The position numbers were made by a program, and so were the translations under genes. Shown here in pieces: positions 47,451-58,187 of a stretch of DNA of 64,000 bases; the stretch's first letter is position 1, and the number at the start of each line of letters is the position of its first letter. Under the pieces are notes generated by a model. It was not told the origin of the DNA and ran no database searches. It worked only from the letters and a program-made list of their open reading frames with translations. This DNA is from Dolomedes plantarius (taxonomy: Eukaryota; Arthropoda; Arachnida; Araneae; Dolomedidae). The stretch spans positions 222,692,554-222,756,553 of the forward strand of contig OU015490.1 in the NCBI GenBank assembly GCA_907164885.2. The letters are read 5' to 3'.

Positions 47451-47934
47451 AATACGTATTTGTCTTTAATTTGTTTTCTGAAACTGCAGTTTCTGTAAAT
47501 ATTTAAATTAAAAAGAATATCTAATTCACCTTTGATAAGAATGTAATAAATCTGTCTGTTTATCACATTTAAATTTAAAATTGAAAATTCAGACTTTTTA
47601 ATTTATCATTATGTAATACGCCCTAATAGGAAACTTTGAAGATCTAGTAAAACGCCTTATCTTTCTTTACACCGGAATGTAACACTAATAAAGTCTTGCA
47701 CTGTATTAAAAAATACAAGGGCAGTAGCAATATGAAACACGGATGAAGAAATTTAAGAAACACACATGTTTGGATGTAAGATATTTTAATGTTAATTACA
47801 ATAGATAACAATATTCACTCCTTGCATCCTACTCCCTAGAACTGGAGCTAAGTTTATGATAGTCTCTTACCCTTTACAAAATCAAATTTGCTAACCATCT
47901 GTTTATTTGAAAGATAGGATACTTGCAAAATCGG

Positions 47935-48350
47935 TATGTACTTAATTCATAAGCGATGCTTTGGAAACGCAACCACAAATCAAAGCAGTTTTCTTATGAA
48001 AACAACAGCCCATGAACTGTTGTAGATTGTATAAAACTGATTGGGGAATCCAGAACCCTCTATACTTTCCTAAACCTTTTATTTATTTTTCTTGTTAATT
48101 TACACGCCACTTCTCACATTCTCGCATTTAGGAACCCCTCTTTCGGATACCATGTACGTTTCTTCCCAAGAGCTGACGGCTTAACGTTAAGCCTCTTTTC
48201 TGTCGTTTCAGGGTGAGCTGTTCAAATTCCACCCATTTCGCTTTCGACGCCAACATCTTTTCTTTGGACTCGCACGTTTTTTGGGTTATAAGATATATCT
48301 GTTTGTTTAGAGAGAAAGCAGCTTTCTTCTCTGAACGAAAATTGTTTTTC
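47935..48350. repeat. Dispersed ~430-bp repeat R40, copy 3
   Basis: About 910 bases after copy 2 in the same orientation. TGTACTTAATTCATAAGCGA, AACTGTTGTAGATTGTATAA, ACGGCTTAACGTTAAGCCTC and CGACGCCAACATCTTTTCTT. An 86-codon minus ORF (48,128-48,388) covers it but is interrupted in the other copies. Confidence 0.72.
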
Positions 48351-48596
48351 GTTATTTTATGAAGTTTATCATAAATCATTCTTTCCAAATATGCAGTTTC
48401 GAATAAAAATTTTCCTCATTTATGATTCACCATAAATATGATTTTAAGAGATATGAGTCATATTAAAATTCAAAATTTCAAAACGAGGTTACCTTAAAAT
48501 TTTCACTAATTTCTTTTTTACTTTTGAAAAGATGAGGCTTTTTTTTCGTTTTGACATTCAAAAAATTAATTGTTTTTAAACTCTTTCTATTGACAG

Positions 48597-48777
48597 GTAG
48601 GTTTGGTTTGGAGCGCTACGGACAATTTTTGCTACACGAGGGTAAATTTGACCGGAACCTACTGCTTAAAGCCGATTCCGAACGGCTACAAGCGTTCATG
48701 CCAAGAGTGGGTATCGAACCCACAGATTCTGGTACCGAAAGCCAGCGCTCTTGCCATTCGGTATTCATCCAGCCCTG
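48597..48777 (-). repeat. SINE-B copy 1 (tRNA-derived)
   Basis: Minus strand: CTGGATGAATACCGAATGGC (head), GTGGGTTCGATACCCAC (B box with T-arm-like pairing), GTAGCCGTTCGGAATCGGCT and a GTAGCGCTCCAAACCAAACC tail. Same family as 50,884 and 54,608. Confidence 0.82.
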
Positions 48778-49151
48778 TGTTCACAGGTAGGAAAAAAATA
48801 TGCTGATAAAGTTATTAGTCCAGCAGATGTATCAGAAACTATACATTATTTAAATTTTAAATTTAAAAATTTAAAAATTTGAATTTCAATGTATTCGATT
48901 ATATTTATTCATCATTTTGGTTAGTATGAAGATCATGATACGGACATGATACGGTCGTCAAACAGTGGCGATATGACGCTAATATGGTGTTGCAAATTAA
49001 AGAACCATGTAGTCAACAGTAATCTTTCTAGCAAACACCTAAACGCGCCAAACCTTTGGCGTAAAAATTGTGTCGTCTGGAAACGGCATCATGTGCTTCA
49101 TATGTTACGAGGACAGTCCTCCTCTCCAGCGTTTTAACTTGCATTGTGTTT

Positions 49152-49697
49152 AGCAGGAAGAAAAACCCGTGCTGCAGTACAAACAGGACTCCGGGAGCAC
49201 AAAATACCACGTCGAATTTGTTTTCAAGTCTTTATTAAAACAAATGCTTATAGCGAACTGACTTCTCTCGCCAGTCAAAAAGTGGGCATATCCAACTAAC
49301 AACTTCCAACTGACTTCCTTTCTTTCGGCTGTGTCAGCTCTTTTCAAGTAGGGGTTTCCAGAAAATGTGTGCCTCCCGAAAACCGCCAACAAAACAAAGC
49401 CTGCCAAGAAAAGATGGGCCAACACCTAAACCCCTAGTGACTGCGACATAATGATCAGAAGTGCTGACCAGCCAAGGAAGTAGCCCTTCACCCAAAACCC
49501 GCACTCACCAAAGGGGGACGTCTGAAAGATTAATGATTGCGCAAGACGGCATCAGATGTTCCCGACCGGCGGCGAATGCACTTTCGGCCCACAACCGCGA
49601 CAAAGACATTCCAGAAAGAGGAGAGAGGGAGAGGGGGAAGAGGGACTGGAAAGGCATATTCACCCCTTTCTACAGCAGACAAAAGTATTCACAACAC
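49152..49697 (-). repeat. Probable solo LTR (~545 bp)
   Basis: GC-richer block. On the minus strand it begins near TGTTGTGAATACTTTTGTCT at 49,697, contains AATAAAGACTTG at about 49,239-49,228 and ends CTTCCTGCTAAACACA near 49,152. TG...CA ends and a signal about 75 bases before the end suit an LTR. No sister copy in the window and no clear target duplication. Confidence 0.5.
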
Positions 49698-49698
49698 A

Positions 49699-50883
49699 TA
49701 TTTACCATATTTTTTGTATAATCAAGCACACATGAAGAAAAATTTGAATCACGAAAAATATATAAACAATGAAAATAAAATTTTGTATCTGGGAATTCCA
49801 AAATTCGCTGTTTTTTCAGAAAGTCCTATTTTGATTATACCTTAAAGAACTTCGTGTAATTTCTTACAATGTAGGGCTTTTAAATACAAAATATAAATCC
49901 ACGAAATCCATTTGTTTGAGATTCATTCTTTCAAGTTCGAGACATAGTACACAGAAACAAAATTGCATTATATAATTTAATGACACTTCTTGAAATAAAA
50001 GAATAGATCAAGGTTTCACTGTCTTTAGTCAATTGTCTTTATATTTTTTAAAATTCTTCTTCTTCGAGAATCTTCAAAAGCGCGCTCCAAAACTATTGAT
50101 TTCCCTTATAAAGTTAACATTTTTTTATGTTTATCAATCGGATTCTGAACAATACTTCATTAAAAAGAAGTTAAAGCAATTTTTATCAGCTTGCCAAGAT
50201 ATCCAAACGATAGGCTGTGAGTAAAATTGCTTTAGTCATTCAAATGCGTTCTTCTTAAAATAAGTCGCAGTGATTTCATAGGTTGAGTACACAATAAATG
50301 AATGGATTTCTAATTAGGAACAAGCATTAATTAAATTTTGAAAACCTTTTTACGCTTACCAATCTTGATTCAGAGAAAACAAGAACGCGATTTCTTTTAT
50401 ACGAAACTATTGTTCTTAAAAATCAGTCCCATTTTATTGAATAAACGTTGCTTTTAGAAAACTACTCCCTTCCCTTTTTTTCCCGTTTCCTTAATCATAA
50501 CACTTGAAGGTTTTTTTTGAGGTATTCTTTTTTATAATTGTATATTGCTTTTGGAAGATTAACTATTCTGTCAACTATTCGTAAACAAAAAACACTATTC
50601 TATTCATATTTTATTTGCTTCGTTAGTTTCTGCGTTTGGTAGATAATTTGTATCTAGATTTGCGAAGCCATTAAGCTCAAATTAAATTTTATACTTTGAT
50701 TTAATCTGCTGTTGTCTTTTATGCAAATTTTTCTGTAGAATTCTGTTTCCACGCTCTTCTCGTAAGACTGACGTCACAAGCAATGATAAGGTTCCGAAAA
50801 CCCGAGGTGACGCATCAGACATTTTGATGCTAATTTTGTCATTCTTGGCTACGGTATCTAGAAGGCTTTAAGAGATTTACTGT
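49699..50883. other. Spacer, nothing recognised
   Basis: AT-rich, no supported ORF or repeat. Confidence 0.4.
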
Positions 50884-51062
50884 CTTGGTTTGGTTTGGAG
50901 CGCTACGGTCAACTTTTGCTACAAGAGGGCTAATTATACCAGAACCTACAGCTTAAAGCCGACTTCGAACGGCTACAAACGCCCATTCCAGGAATGGGAC
51001 TCGAACCCACAGACTCATGGATCGAAAGCCACCGTCTCAGCCTTTCGGCCATCTTCCGGCTT
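50884..51062 (-). repeat. SINE-B copy 2 (tRNA-derived)
   Basis: Minus strand head GCCGGAAGATGGCCGAAAGG (A-box region), B box TGGGTTCGAGTCCCA, then GTAGCCGTTCGAAGTCGGCT and the GTAGCGCTCCAAACCAAACC tail. Confidence 0.85.
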
Positions 51063-51257
51063 ATGGTCATGCAATAGTGAAAACAGGTTAAATTTCAGCT
51101 GAATGAATTGCATGACATTTATTATTTTTACAAAATAAGTTTTTAAATGATTACCCTGTGATTTTTTTTTAAATTTAGGAATTTGTTAAAATTTTCCCTT
51201 ATTGATAATACCCTCTACTATAATAAAAACCCTTTTGACGGTATAAATAAACATATT

Positions 51258-51560
51258 TTAGCTCCGGGTAGCCTAGTGGAAGTTTGTTGTGGCATCGGAC
51301 TGAGGAAGCTCGATTCGAGTCCTGACGACGCCATTAAATACCTAGCGTCTAGGTCGGATATGAGCACGTTAAATCTGTAGACAGAAAAGTCCTTCTATGA
51401 AGTCAAAGAAGGTGGGAGAAGGTACGAGCCCACCAGATGTCATCCATGGGGTTGTTTGGTATAAATTGTAGTGGCAGCCTTTTCACCGGCAGGGATTCCA
51501 TCCTGGAAAGCCTTAGTTGCTACGTCAGGCCCTTTCTGGTGCATTGGAAAGTGGAATAAA
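51258..51560 (+). repeat. SINE-A copy 5 (tRNA-derived)
   Basis: Plus-strand head CTCCGGGTAGCCTAGTGGAA (A box TAGCCTAGTGG) and B box GATTCGAGTCC. Body ACGTTAAATCTG, AAAGTCCTTCTATGAAGTCA, TACGAGCCCACCAGATGTCA, and a longer 3' part (TCACCGGCAGGGATTCCATC). Confidence 0.82.
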
Positions 51561-51644
51561 CCTTTTTTCCATTCTCAAATGTCAAATACAGTATAATATA
51601 ATAAGATTCATATTCGTTGAGACTCCATCAAAAAGTGCTCTTGA

Positions 51645-52150
51645 TATTGTTGCGAAATTTACGAGTCTGTGGTAATTTTGCCAAACATGAGAGTAATCGC
51701 CAAATTGGCGATGGATTTGGTGACTTATTTTGGTCGCCAAATTTGGCGATATGGTGCCAAATGGTCGCTAACCTTCTAGACCTTTCTAGAATAATCGAGT
51801 GATATTTAGCTGGTTGACAGATAGACGGCGCTTTGGAAGTCTATAAATATACCTTACATTGCATACATTGCAATGTAAGGTGCAATTTACACTGCATTGG
51901 AACTCAGTGATCATTTCTGCTAAGAATTGAATGTATTGAAAGTGCGTCAGGCGTGTATTGCATTGAAGACTCTGTTATCCTGACTTGTGTTTTTAGAGTT
52001 TTCTGCTGTATAGAAGACAGTTGTTACGTATTTTCTGTTTGAATTTCTGTATGCGACTGAAGAATTTACAGAATAATAAATTTTATTTTGTGTGCACTTT
52101 CTGAAGAGATTTTATTAAATCCTATTGAACCCAGGAAAACAGAACAACAT
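51645..52150 (+). repeat. Solo LTR, family L51, copy 1
   Basis: Starts TGTTGCGAAATTTACGAGTC and ends CCCAGGAAAACAGAACAACA. U3 carries a cluster of CGCCAAATTGGCG-type palindromes (51,698-51,770) followed by a TATA box (CTATAAATATACC, 51,841-51,853), and AATAATAAATT lies near 52,072. The sister copy at 55,467-55,940 is similar throughout. A 29-bp hairpin (51,852-51,880) is present here but not in the sister. No retroviral-type ORFs between or beside the two copies. Confidence 0.75.
51841..51850 (+). promoter_or_regulatory. TATA box of LTR L51
   Basis: CTATAAATAT, conserved in position and sequence in the sister LTR (55,664-55,673), downstream of the palindrome cluster. Confidence 0.6.
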
Positions 52151-53476
52151 TCTTGCATTTTCCAATACGAATCACAGAGAAATTTATTTCCCGATAAAGC
52201 GATATAGCGCTAAAACATGCAGATTTAGTTCATGTTTTAACTGCTTCCGTTTTACGATGGTTCTGCAGTAGTTTAGACAACAAACCGTTTCTTTTAATCA
52301 TTAGAAAGTTCAAAGAAAATCCTTATAGCCTCAGGATAATTGAAATTCAAACTGAAAAGATTGAAAAAAAATTTGTTTCCATTACCGATTGGACGGAAAA
52401 GAGAAATTTCCTGCATGCACAAAAAATTTGTCATGTTTCCCCAAAAAAGAAACGGGTTTTGAAGGGCATCTGCTATTATGTGTTAGTCTATAGGTTTAAA
52501 TATCGCAATCAGGTTTAAATATCACGTTAGTTATAAAATATTGCAAGCCTTTGCTTTTAATTCATTCTGATGCCGAAATTTCTAAGCGTTGAGTGTTCAA
52601 TCCATGTTTTGCTTTTCGTTCTCTAACTGATACCTCCAGGGAACAACATTGATATTTATGTTTCCGTAGAATCCAATTTATGACCTAAAGCTGGTCCATA
52701 ATACTCACGCAAAGACTGCAGTTAAAAGTTGATTTTATTCAGTAGATCAAAGATACTGGGGAAAACTAAAGCGAGAGCGTTTTAATTGTATCGAAGTTGT
52801 CGTCAAGGCAACCATTGCCTCGGGGGGAAAGTGGCTCGACACTTCTGATTATTGATGTATCAACCACTGACAACTCGGAAAAATTAATGCAGTTCTGAAA
52901 GAAGAAATTGAGGCCTTACTGCAAAAATTCTTTTTAATAATAGAGGAATTTTTTTTATCTTTTATTACACATCTATCATCATAACGATAACAGTATAATT
53001 AACGATGAAACCGTTTTTTTCTAGGTGATGTAAATGCACTATCAAAAGCACTGTTTATTCACCGATATTACTTTGTTATGAGAAGTCATAATTTTTTTTC
53101 ATTAAGTAAATATCAATATTTAGACATACGTGAAGTCTTATCTCGAGCTAATTTAATTTAATATTTAAATCCTTCCCTTTTATTCATAATTAATTAAGAA
53201 CTATAATTGTTTATTTCGTGCTGATTTGAGAATTCTCTGTGCTAAACGAAGCATGCTTTCGGTGGCAACGTATTTGTTGAATTACGATTTTCGGAAATGC
53301 GACAACATTTTATTTATCTTAGGCATCCTAGGAATCCACTTCATTGAAAAATGAGATATTTTTTAGTAAAAAGTTAAATTAAAAAATTAAATTAAATTAA
53401 ATTAACTCTACAATAAACAAAATTTTCTTTTTCCGGCTTAGAAATGGCTAAAATAAAAATTTAACAAGCCCTTTTA
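52151..53476. other. Spacer, nothing recognised
   Basis: No ORF or repeat with support; a short (TTAAA)n stretch near 53,370-53,405. Confidence 0.4.
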
Positions 53477-53912
53477 ATGTAAGATTACGTTCCTCAATAA
53501 CGGTCCTCCGGAGAGAACTAAATTGTCCAGCGTCGCGAGTTATAATTTTGGCAGCGTGCCAAACCCATTTGCAGTAAACAGTTAAACAGAAAAGTACCAA
53601 AATTCGTCCAAAAAAAATAGTATTTCAGGTAGTCTCTTCTATCGAAAATTTCGCTCGTTATTAACGTAAGATTACTTAACGTTGCTTACCTTATTTTTTT
53701 TGACGCATTTTGGTACCTTTCTTTTTAACTTTTTACTGCTACTGGGTTTGGCGCGCTACCAAAATTATAACTTGCGACGCCGGACATTTTTTTTCTCTCC
53801 GCAGGACCGCTATTGAGGAACGTAATCCTACGTTAAAAAAAGAGGTAAGCAACGATAAATAATCCTACGTTAATAACCCGCGGTAGTTTCGTTAGAGGAA
53901 ACTACCTGAAAT
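53477..53912. mobile_element. Interleaved inverted-repeat element (order A-B-A'-B')
   Basis: A (53,477-53,615) is the inverse of A' (53,702-53,838); B (53,622-53,690) is the inverse of B' (53,844-53,912). The pairs interlock instead of nesting. Units A' and B also occur at 347-515 and 9,085-9,564. Non-coding; probably a rearranged non-autonomous DNA element. Confidence 0.75.
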
Positions 53913-53934
53913 ATTTTTTTAGTCATTAAAAGTG

Positions 53935-54385
53935 AATAATTACAAGATAAAAAGAACTTTTTATATACCACGTTTTTAAATTTTCTGTTGAATCATATAA
54001 ACGTGACAATTCTATGTATCAATGGATACTTTTTAAAAATTGTTTTGATGAATTATCCCATCAACTTGATAGAAAATGATCAAATGCAAATAATGAGGTA
54101 TCAAAGGCGTAATCAATTGCGTTTAACTTTTCATTCCCGTCCCGGCGATAGATGGCTGCACTATTCTAGAAAACAAAATTAACTGAAAATGAATTCAATC
54201 CTGCTTAAAGATGGCTACAAGTATCAAAAGAATGCATTGTCATCGTGTTCTGAGCTATTCTAAAAGTTTCAAATGCCTAGCTAGTCGGGAAGTTGGTTAA
54301 AAATCGATTGCAAGATTTGTACTCGACAAATACACAAGCAAACAAACAAACAATAAAGAAACCGAGTTAATAAAATCATGGTAAA
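53935..54385. repeat. Dispersed repeat R5, copy 2
   Basis: Matches 5,985-6,490 at both ends (GAATAATTACAAGATAAAAA and AAAATCGATTGCAAGATTTG with CAAACAAACAAACA). The ends are conserved, the middle is not. Confidence 0.62.
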
Positions 54386-54607
54386 AATATTAAATAAAAA
54401 CTATAAATTACTCTGTTTGAGATTTTATAATATGCACCAAAATTTTTCGGATTAAATTCATTATTTCTTCCTTTGTTACTCAAATATACCCAATGTTACT
54501 TATTTTAGGGAAAATTTTGATGAACGCAAATCTGTCAAAGTGATAACAATAGCACCTTAGTTCTAATAATAAGAAATACCGAAAACTTGATTTTATACCT
54601 GGGTTAA

Positions 54608-54791
54608 GGCCGGACGATGGCCAGATGGCTAGGGCACTGGCATTCGGTATCAAAGTCTGTGGGTTCGAATCCTACTCATAGCATGGAGTTTGTAGCCGTT
54701 CGGAATCGGCTTTAAGCAGTACGTCCCGGTCTAATTAGCCCTCGTGTAGCAAAAATTGACTGTAGCGCTCCAAACCAAACCAAACCAAATT
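54608..54791 (+). repeat. SINE-B copy 3, intact with 12-bp target duplication
   Basis: Head CCGGACGATGGCCAGATGGC, B box TGGGTTCGAATCC, then GTAGCCGTTCGGAATCGGCT and a (CAAAC)n tail. TACCTGGGTTAA is repeated exactly at 54,596-54,607 and 54,792-54,803, fixing both ends. RNA-mediated insertion is the natural reading. Confidence 0.92.
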
Positions 54792-54803
54792 TACCTGGGT
54801 TAA

Positions 54804-55466
54804 AGTAAAGAAGTGGGTACCCGTTGCCGCGGTTTAGCGAAGTTTTCAAAATTTGTCAAAATTACACTAAAAGACGATGGTTAAAACAAAGAATTTCATA
54901 AGCGGGAAGATGTTGAAATCATTATAGAAAAGGGTTCTTGTAAAGAAGTGGGCATCCTTATAGACGTGGGGGTATGAATTCGACGAAGTTATAGGTATCT
55001 TATCCATTTATAAGATTGACTGCAGAACATATAGCAAGTTTTTATTGGACAGATTTAGCTTTTGCAACATAGTTGCCAAGTGTTTATTACAGGCAGCGTA
55101 AAATGAACCTTCATAGAAAACCTGATGCGTTTTCTTTGAATGCTTGTTTTTGCGTTATTGTTTGCATTAGAATATCCTGTTCTTTAGTATCAATAATGAG
55201 GAAACAATGTCATTTAGGACATTCTGGAATAGTTAGGCTATTTAAATTGCCTATAACTGACTGTATATTCTTTATATATACACCATTTTGTTGTCCGCTA
55301 CGCCCTTATAGTCATTTTTTATTGTGATTTTGGCGAATTGTGAAAACTTCGCTCATCCACGTCAAGGGATACCCACTTCTTTATTTCAACCTATACCTGT
55401 AACCTATGGCTATATCTTTAACCAATCATGCCTATGACTGTTTAACCAATAATATTTATAACAATC
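54804..55466. other. Spacer, nothing recognised
   Basis: The 84-codon ORF at 55,073-55,327 has no recognisable domain. Confidence 0.4.
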
Positions 55467-55940
55467 ATATTATTACGAAATTTAAGAGTCTATGGTAATC
55501 TTGCCGAATTTGAGAGTTATCGCCAAATTGGCGATGGATTTGGTGACTTATTTTGGTCTCCAAATTTGGCGATATGGCGCCAAATGTTCGCCAACCTTCT
55601 AGACCTTTCTAAAAGTTTCTAGATATTTCTAGCTGGCCGACCGATAGGGGGCGCATTGGAAGTCTATAAATATACCTGACATTGGCGTTGAAACTCAGTG
55701 TTTTTTTCTGCTGAGAATTGAATGCATTGAAAGTGCGTTAGGCATGTATTGTATTGAAGACTCTGTTCTCCTGACTTGTGTTTTCACAGTTTTCAGCTGT
55801 ATAGAAGACAGTTGTTACGTGTTTGCTGTTTGAGTTTGTGTATGCGCCTGAAGAATTTACTGAATAATAATTTTTATTTTGTTTGCACTTTCTGAAGACA
55901 TTTTATTCAATCCTATCGAACCCAGGAAAACGGAACGATA
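55467..55940 (+). repeat. Solo LTR, family L51, copy 2
   Basis: Sister of 51,645-52,150: same palindrome cluster including GGCGCCAAA, the TATA box CTATAAATATACC, and the end CCCAGGAAAACGGAACGATA. It lacks the hairpin next to the TATA box. Confidence 0.75.
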
Positions 55941-56721
55941 CCGATTTTAAGGAAGCTTTTTTTATTCTATTGCTACTCACTTTAGGGTTTCCTATCATAA
56001 CAAATATGGAGATATTCACCACCTTCCTGAGGCAGTTTTGCAACAGTTTAAATATTTGTTAATTACATTGTTATAAAATTTGAGCATAGAAATTCTATAC
56101 AAAAAAGACAAACTATTACAATAGCAACAAATGTTTCATTAATGTTCCCCCCAAAGGGAAAGTGTCAAGCAAATTTGGGTTTCATTTGACACTTTCGCTT
56201 AACTGGGATATCGATACCTAGTGTAAGAGTCAATTAATAGTTTTAGACGAAATAGAACAATGTATTCAAGACCCACCTCTTACTCTAAGATCATGCTTAA
56301 AAACAATACTCCTTTAAATCATGGTAACAATCCAAACGAATTTAGCAGTCAGTTGTAACAAACAATTATAACAACAATCAATTGTAACAAAGGATCCAAA
56401 GGATTCTAACAATGTCCAACAAATGATTGAAACATTCTATACCATATGTAATAACGATACATAATATCATGTATGACATTTGCATGTAACAGCCTCTTCT
56501 CTGTTAGACTTGTATTACAAACTCATTTATAGCACTTGATATTTTAAAACACTTTACATTTAAAATAAGAGAACAATAAGCTGTCAAATAAGGAGGTAAA
56601 ATTTAAGTTTGTGAAATACGAACAAGTAAACAGAGCAAACAAAAGTTAACATAGATTAATAAATAACACAGGCTTTTAAAAAAAATCAGTGTATATCACC
56701 AGAAAAACATGTGTTGTTGAT
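55941..56721. other. Spacer, nothing recognised
   Basis: No supported feature. Confidence 0.4.
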
Positions 56722-57055
56722 TTTAATGCCTCCTGGCCGGAAGTATTCCAGACCAAGTTCATTTAGGCTAGCAGTCTGGGGGATGCGGTTCCAGTTTGCA
56801 ATAGCACCACAAGGGCTGGAGTCCGTCTTAGTGAGGTGCCACTACAATTTTGACTCAGCATCCCCAGGGGCGACGTCTGGAGGGATCGCACCCTCTCCCA
56901 CTCCCTCTGACCTCATAGAGGGAGTTCCTGATCTACGGATTTAACGTGCCCATATCCGGCCTATACACGGAAATATTTAATGGCACTTGTCAGGATTCGA
57001 TTCGAGCACCCTCAGCTCGGAAAGCAGACACGCTACCACTAGGCTATCTTGGGCA
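56722..57055 (-). repeat. SINE-A copy 6 (tRNA-derived)
   Basis: Minus-strand head GCCCAAGATAGCCTAGTGGT with A box TAGCCTAGTGG and B box GAATCGAATCCTG; full body and the 3' ACTTCCGGCCAGGAGGCA tail. The best-preserved promoter boxes of the six copies. Confidence 0.85.
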
Positions 57056-57415
57056 CAGAATAGCATGTAAATGAAATAAGAAAGCTTTTAATTCACGAAA
57101 TAAAATAAGTGAATGTGTAAAACTACAAAACAGCATTTAAAATAATACTATAAAAAATGAAACTTAAATGCAGTTTTCTATTTCCATGCATCAAACCTTA
57201 GAAATGAATAGCTAGCGTAATATGCCTGATTCCAACTTAGATTTTCGTTAATGATGTTATTCATCAATCAGCGAACGGGTCCTCTAAGAAAAAAGATTGC
57301 TTATTTAATTAGTATACATGCTCGTAACTGCAAGAGTAGAGTGCAATTAACTTTTTCTTTTCAATTCAGTTAATTAATGTGCAATATTGTTTTTCCTTAG
57401 TGTATAAAATTGATT
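57056..57415. other. Spacer, nothing recognised
   Basis: No supported feature. Confidence 0.4.
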
Positions 57416-57505
57416 ACGTAAAGAACACTTCTTCAATACCTCAATTAAAAAAGGCGGTGAATATAATTTTAATTTATTGTGGTACTAAAGAAGTGTTCTT
57501 TACGT
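57416..57505. repeat. 90-bp hairpin (MITE- or pre-miRNA-like)
   Basis: Outer arms ACGTAAAGAACACTTCTT (57,416-57,433) and the exact inverse at 57,488-57,505. With three mismatches the pairing continues through TACC and CAAT, about 27 of 30 pairs, leaving a ~25-nt loop. A short DNA element or an unprocessed RNA hairpin; only one copy here. Confidence 0.75.
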
Positions 57506-58187
57506 CATTATTGTCCATAAGCTTCTGTAAGACCGGTAATGTACGAAGATTTTATAAAAAATAAATGAAAGTGGTCATTACACATGCGAATGTTCGCAGA
57601 TCTTAAATGCGATTTTAATTACTTCTTTCTAAAATTTTTCTGTCGTTCAATAATAACTTTCAGACTCAACCTAATACAAGAGTTCAGCGGAAGTTACTGT
57701 TGAGGAAATAAACCGCTATTTTGATGGTATTAAAAGGATCCTTATCGTATGTTTCAACGTACTCAACAGCAATGTTCCAATGGCTCTCTTAAGATATTTT
57801 AGAAACACTCAGCGTTTTTATCGAAATGATTAATTTTGCATTTTCTAAATAGCAAACAAAAAGGAGATCGAAAATTTAAGCCTTTTATTTATCTTTAGCA
57901 ACAATAATAGTTTCCAAGGCAACGAAAGCTTCAAGGAAAAAACAGGTCTTAATCTCCAAGTATCGATATATGTATGACTAGAAACGAGAAAAATGTTTTA
58001 CCATCACAGGAAAAAAATAAATGTGAAACTAACTCGACAGGATCATAACATTGCCTATTGGTGTGGTAGTTACTAATGCACATCTGTTGATATAATAGAA
58101 GGTTTCGTATTTTTAATGTACGTTTTAACAAATGCGTAATAAAATTGAAAAAAAAATATGACCGAAGTATATATATATATATATATA
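57506..58187. other. Spacer, nothing recognised
   Basis: No supported feature; a short TA tract at 58,169-58,187 abuts the rosa element. Confidence 0.4.

Noticed and set aside
50960..51062. True tRNA genes (also at 14,577, 48,700, 51,258, 54,608 and 57,000)
   Set aside because: A/B boxes are present but no complete cloverleaf, and the sequences continue into shared SINE bodies and tails.
51645..55940. The two L51 LTRs as one full-length LTR retrotransposon
   Set aside because: Same orientation and about the right distance, but the 3.3 kb between them contains no gag-pol, and instead holds a SINE and unrelated repeats. Two solo LTRs fit better.
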